A DNA stretch of 64,000 nucleotides from Glycine soja (Eukaryota; Streptophyta; Magnoliopsida; Fabales; Fabaceae), in assembly GCF_004193775.1 (NCBI RefSeq), contig NC_041018.1, positions 39,844,608 to 39,908,607 on the forward strand. The letters are read 5' to 3'. How positions within the stretch are numbered: position 1 is the first letter of the stretch; every line of letters starts with the position of its first letter. Shown here in pieces: positions 59,026 to 64,000 of the stretch. The notes beneath the pieces are model-generated. The model had not been told where the DNA came from, ran no database searches, and saw only the letters and a list, made by a program, of their open reading frames with translations. A program made the position numbers and the translations under genes.

Positions 59026-62000
59026 TCATAGATTATGTAATGAATCTTTTCTGGATCTTGTGGCACACAACCATTTCCTTGGGATCTCATGATCATCAGT
59101 AGTTACAGTTGGCACATGCCAACAACCACTGGCTGATTCCTGCAGTAATATTGTATTTAGCATATATAAGTAAGTTGGAAAGCTCAGTTTTATCTGTCAA
59201 TCACTTTTTTCCCTTTCAATATAGAAGAGCTACAAATACAAGTGGGGGTAGACAAACCCTAGGCTCCTCAGAATTGGACAAAATCAGATTGAGTACACAG
59301 ATATGAATTATATTTCAATGCTAAGCAAGAATAACTTTATAGCCACCAATATACCATTTGCTTGGTGAAAACCTGTTTTTTTATATTCAACAGAACAACA
59401 AAAGCAGTCGGTTTATCATCTCACCTGAATAACTATTGAATAACGGGGAGGCATAATTAGGGAGCGTCCACAAGTTGAGGCTGATGTTCGAACCTGTAAA
59501 CCAAAAAATGCATCATCAATCCTTTCATTATTGGAGTAAAAAACCTAATACAAAAATCATTGGCAAAAGACAAATACATCAGTAATCCAGCATCAAGAAA
59601 GGCTAAAATTCTTGAGAACTGATTCTAGCACAGATACATAACAAACTCTAGTGAGTTTTAGACGACGACAATAACAAAAGTCTTATCCCATTAGGTGAAG
59701 TCAGCTACATGGATTACACAATGTCATTAAAAAACAAATTCTCAGGGATATTATTTATCTTGAGATCCCTCCAAACAATTTCCTCCAATGCCCTTCTTGA
59801 GCTCCCTCTCCCCCTTTTTACAGGGCTAGATATCATGCAATCTACTCTCATTGATGCTTCCAATGACTTTCTCTGCACATGTTCAAACCCCTTTAACCAA
59901 TTTTCTATTATCTTTTTTCTTTAATTGGTGCCACAAAGGACAGATATACTTTTTGAAATTTGGAGGCAGCTGCACGAACATGTTTTTTTTTTTCTTCTTA
60001 ATATCATATACTTGTATAATTATACATTGTCCCTATAATTTAAATGCTGTAATAAAAATCAATCTATAATATTACTATTGCCCCCACATATATGAATATT
60101 GTTCCCACAATTTAAAATTTATGAATCCGTCACCAGGTGCTACACCAATATCTTATTATAATGATTTTGTTTCCTATCCTTTCATGTGTGACCATACATC
60201 CATCTTAAAATCTTCAAATCTACCACCTTTTCCTCTTGTTGCCCCTTTAAAGTCCAACATTTACTACCATAGACTTTCTTTTTGAGTTTGGTAGGTACTT
60301 TGATCACAATTAACCCTAAAGCCCAATGCCTTCCTCCACTTTAATCATCTAGTTTACATCTTGTATGTGACATTTTCATTGATTTCGCCATCATTCCGTA
60401 ATATAGATAACAGATATTTAAATCTAAAACCTATAGTATGGTATATTTCCCCAATTTTACTTCCAAGTATTCTTTTTCTTCTTGTTTCTTGCTCAAATTA
60501 CAATGCATCTACTTTGTTTTACTCCTATAAAAATCCATTTGTTCCAAAGTTTGAATCCAAAACTCAAGTATAGAGTTACCTTCTTCCCTTGATTTCTCAA
60601 TCAAACTATATCATCCCAAAAAAATGCAGTTTTTTGGATCAGAAGCATGATGAATTATGCTATATATGCAAGTTCTTTTAAGTATCAGGGTAGTAGGATT
60701 CATAAGCTTATTCTACACAGGACCTCCTAATTCCTTATTAGATTACCTAGTATTACAGTTAAGCAAACATTGTTGTGTGAAGACATATTGGCATTTGACA
60801 ATTAAATTGAGGACAATGTGCAACAGCCCATTTAATAATTTCTTTTTTCTCAAGGGGCAGTTTTATGATCCTTGTCGCTGACCTTGGGTAGTCAATGGTT
60901 ATGGATACAGAAGACAAGCAGAATTCAGAATAGTCTTATAATGAATGCATTTGGAATCAGGACAGAGTTATAAGAAATTCTTGGATAATTTAGAATACCT
61001 GATGTTTTTCCTTCCATCTCGGGAAAAAATTAGAACCCAATAGTTGGAACAAGTGGTCCCTCATCTCGTCATTTGTTAGCAGTAAGCATTTACAACTAAC
61101 AGCAGCATATAACCAATACCTGTGATAAACAAAACACCATTTTAGTACAACTGAATTGTAGGACTATAGAGAATTTATATTCATATCAATGTTCTAAATG
61201 TGTGGTACAACAAATTAACAACAGCAAACCCCTATCCCACTAGATGGAGTCAGCTACATGGATCAATCAACATCATTAGGTTCTTTGGAAATGTAAAATA
61301 AGAAAAAAAGGAAATTAGGCAACTCAATCTAACTTAAATATTAAGGAAGTACGGCATTACCAGTCATCATTTGAACCTTGAGGTGTAGCATAAAGAACGC
61401 CATTTTTTTTCCAATTTTCTATAAGTCTCTTGTTTTTTGGATTCTGAGCAGGACCACCATGTACCCGACTTATATGCAAAATTATAAGAGGCAATCTCTT
61501 TGAAGGGCTTATTTGACGTAATTGTTCAACAACAGTGTTAAGCTACAACCAAGGGCAAAGAACCATTAAGTGGTTACTTTCCTAATGTGCTAATAAATTC
61601 AATAATTTCACGCTCACCTGTGAAAAGCTGAAATTATGCCCATTGGCAAGGCCTACATTGGCACCATCTACAACAGCATCAAACGGACCATGCCGCTCAA
61701 GCCATGTCTGCAGAAGTTAAACTGCTATATCAGTCACTATTTCGTTGCTAATTCTTTTATATATAACCTAATTGAAGACAAAGACTTGAAAATAAAGGCA
61801 CTAGACTATACAATCCTTGTCAAAGGTAGCCTACAGGAAAAAAGGATTTCCCTTCACCAAATTCAGCTTTCAAGTAACCAAACAATTTCTAAACAAAACA
61901 GTGAATTCTGTTCTACCTGAAAATGAACAAAGTTTGCCTTAGCTTCTTTTTGACAAGCTAATTTAGACAATGAGGCAGCAAAATTTTCAGTCTCTTTTGG

Positions 62001-62993
62001 ATCAATATCAATGCTCGCAAGCTTCTCCCCACACGAGAGACACACGCCATCCTCGTTCACCTGAGTATTCACCACCTTCCACCGCCCACTCCCAAGCCAC
62101 CCTTGTCCATGCCATCCTCCACCTCCCCGCGCAATCCCTTCCCTCACCTTCTTAACATCCCACTTCTCCTTCCCAATTTTCGCAGCATACTCTGAGTTAA
62201 ACCAGTTCTCAACTATCCCCAAAGTTGATTCAGACACCTGCCTCAACGTAGCACGCAACCGATGCAAAACCTCATACACCTTGTCTTCCTTATTGGCATT
62301 GACACTGACTTCCAAAAGAGCAGAAAGCTCGGGCTCTTCCGCCACAATCCCAGACTCAACCATGTCAGCATCAACTAGATAAGCCTTCTCGGCATCACCC
62401 CTCTTGCAAAATCCAAACAAAGCTGGCTCATACGATCTCAGCTTCGGAGCAATCGCGACATTCTTCATCTGCTTCAGCAATTCGAAAGCCATGTCAGGAT
62501 CTTCCTTGGCAGCAGCAAGCCTAGCAGCATTGGTAAAAGTGGCTTCATTGGGCTGAACTCGGTCATTCAACATCTGCTGAAAAATCTCAAACCCCCTTTT
62601 GAGACCCAAATGGGGAACACCAGCAGCACTTTCAACAGAACACAGGTAGAGCAACTTGTTGTAGTGATCAAGGCTGAGTAGAACCCCCAATTTTCGAGCC
62701 TCGTCGTAGTGGCGAAGCGCTTGAATGACATCTCCGTCCTTTGAGCACTCGTTTAGCTTGCGCAACAAGACTCCTTCTGGGGACTCATAGAAGGCTTTTC
62801 TTCTGGATTTGCTCGAAAGCTTAATGGTGGTGGTTGTTCCTTCATCTCGTGATTTGGGCGTTCGAGCTAATGAGGTGATGGAGAAGTTAGTAGCGGCAGT
62901 TAGGGCGTGTTTGGCGTTGTGAGAAGAGAGAAGTGGGCGCCAGTAATGGGATTGTGTGAAGATACTGAAAGGGGGAGCGAGTCTCGCCATCAT
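59026..62993 (-). CDS. PRORP1: Proteinaceous RNase P, PRORP1-like (6 exons, 550 aa)
   Basis: Protein-only RNase P that removes the 5' leader of precursor tRNAs, in plants in organelles (PRORP1) or the nucleus (PRORP2/3). Exons: 61917-62993, 61618-61707, 61361-61542, 60999-61119, 59425-59493, 59026-59139; phases agree, 551 codons with stop (Arabidopsis PRORP1 is 572). Tandem ATGs at 62993 and 62990. The N-terminus MMARLAPPFSIFTQSHYWRP is basic and Ser/Thr-rich, suiting an organelle targeting peptide. PPR-type helices cover about 70-260. Zinc ligands: Cys318, Cys321, His521, Cys538. NYN catalytic aspartates: Asp373 in VVDGAN, Asp448/449 in SNDDWYW, Asp467 in TNDEMRDH, each 26 residues below the Arabidopsis numbering. 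A 5'-leader intron is likely (62996-63343). PRORP1 versus nuclear paralogue is judged from the N-terminus only. Confidence 0.95.
59656..59735. repeat. Dispersed plant repeat in PRORP intron 4
   Basis: The core TATCCCATTAGGTGAAGTCAGCTACATGGAT, split here as TATCCCATTAGG and GTCAGCTACATGGAT, after a CAATAACAA run, is a familiar plant dispersed-repeat signature. A related copy is in intron 3 at 61207-61280. The downstream sequence to about 60350 may belong to the same larger element. Confidence 0.55.
61207..61280. repeat. Dispersed plant repeat in PRORP intron 3
   Basis: TATCCCACTAGATGGAGTC then AGCTACATGGATCA follows an AACAACAGCAAA run. It shares this order with the copy at 59656-59735. Confidence 0.55.
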
Positions 62994-62995
62994 CA

Positions 62996-63343
62996 CTGTT
63001 TAAAAAAGCAACCTCAAAGTCATGAAATCTAAGTTAAAGAATACCAGAATGTATGTCGTGGGAAAGTAAAGACAAACCTTCGCGAGAATTGGCATTAGTG
63101 GTAATTAGCAATGTTGTGAAAACCGAGCCGGTGACTATTTAGATTACAAGCAAGCAAGCAAGAATGGTGTTTTCTAGTGCATTAAGACTAATTAAGTCAA
63201 TCCAACACTTATTTGTATATAAATAAGAGTGAACAAGCAATCCAAGAAAATTCCTCAATTGGAAAGAAGAAAACCTTATTTGAATAGACAATCCCAAGTA
63301 AAGCAATTAAGATAAGCTCAAACAGAAACAGAAAGTAGATTAC
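62996..63343 (-). other. Probable 5'-leader intron of PRORP
   Basis: A donor GGCGAG|GTAATC at 63344/63343 and an acceptor AAACAG at 62996 fit an intron that ends two bases before the tandem ATGs. The upstream leader exon would be about 63344-63590, a GC-richer stretch than its flanks. Inferred from sequence only. Confidence 0.55.
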
Positions 63344-63590
63344 CTCGCCGCGTGCGTTTAGAAAGGGAGTGCGATACGGTGAGATTGAGAAAGGGACGCC
63401 ATTGGACGCTGTTCCAAACAGCTCCAGTAGCCTCCGTGAGACAGTGACGGCGAGTCCGCGAGAGAAATTTAACAGGGATGTCACCGTCAAACACTCAAAC
63501 GACGGCGCGGTGGTGTAGTGTGGGTTAGAGAGATGAGATAACAGAGAGAACACTAGTGCTGAGAGCAAAAACGCAGAATTGGGTTCCTCA

Positions 63591-64000
63591 AACGACGAGT
63601 TTTCAGAGAGAACAAAAAAATATCATTTTAGCTCAAGATTATATAGAAAATGTAATTCACTAATTTAATAGAAAATGATTGAAAATAATAATAATATAAA
63701 TTAAAAGTTATAAATAATATTGAATTTAAAAATAGATTCATTCTTTGTTTTAATATCATTAAATACTAATTTAATATAATTAAATTTATCAAATCCAATT
63801 ACGTAAAGACCTTAATAATTTTTTTATTATGCTTCTTTTTATTTTTATTTTGAAAGACGTAAGTAATTAACGTCTCATAGGATTTAAAATATGTTAGTTA
63901 TTTCTAAATTATTTAAAATTATAAACAGTTACTTTAAAACGATGGAGATTTCAAATATATAATTATCAAGTTTTGAGAAAATGATGCAGGTCAAACATTA
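63591..64000. other. AT-rich DNA upstream of PRORP
   Basis: No gene or repeat is recognised. It probably includes the PRORP promoter. Confidence 0.45.

Noticed and set aside
63209..63568. 119-residue minus-strand frame upstream of PRORP, considered as an upstream ORF or first coding exon
   Set aside because: It starts with TTG, not ATG, and joined through the probable leader intron it hits a TGA just before the PRORP ATG. It is read as leader plus intron.

Overview
The window is nuclear DNA of a flowering plant. It holds spliced genes with GT-AG introns, long AT-rich intergenic DNA and many transposable-element relics. The proteins and several dispersed repeats look like those of legumes, most likely a Glycine species; that species call is inference. 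No CRISPR, operon or prokaryotic feature is present.

Layout. 1.68-4.26 kb (+): a two-exon gene for a small conserved plant protein with a Cys/His-rich C-terminus. 6.43-21.23 kb (-): a 25-exon kinesin-4 gene (KIN-4A/FRA1 type) whose reconstructed 1029-codon frame is fully open, although intron 6 carries a decayed antisense Copia LTR retrotransposon (13.14-17.78 kb) with a 291-bp inverted-repeat element at its 3' end. 21.5-38.6 kb: AT-rich DNA with a diverged tandem duplication (26.2-27.7 kb), two TA microsatellites and a Mutator-like element (32.83-36.86 kb) holding a broken MULE transposase and a MAIN-LIKE-type leader. 39.09-44.90 kb (+): a 12-exon LCB1 gene (serine palmitoyltransferase subunit 1, 483 aa). 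48.54-50.90 kb (-): a membrane-anchored SPRY-domain protein in two exons. 55.90-57.06 kb (+): an intronless, GC-rich NYN nuclease with a C2H2 finger and a putative organelle transit peptide. 59.03-62.99 kb (-): a six-exon proteinaceous RNase P (PRORP1-like, 550 aa).

The genes are ordinary housekeeping genes (cytoskeletal transport, sphingolipid synthesis, organelle RNA processing) and do not form a cluster in the bacterial sense. One functional juxtaposition stands out: two genes for NYN/PIN-fold ribonucleases, both with N-termini that look organelle-targeted, lie tail to tail about 2 kb apart. I see no wholly new system. The less expected content is the transposon archaeology: three Mutator-like elements, three retroposed tRNA-SINEs with target-site duplications, an antisense Copia inside a working gene next to a 37-nt exon, and a MULE relic ending about 70 bp before the NYN start codon.

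Exon borders were placed by hand from reading frame, GT-AG sites and family similarity. UTR ends and transcription start sites are not known from the sequence.
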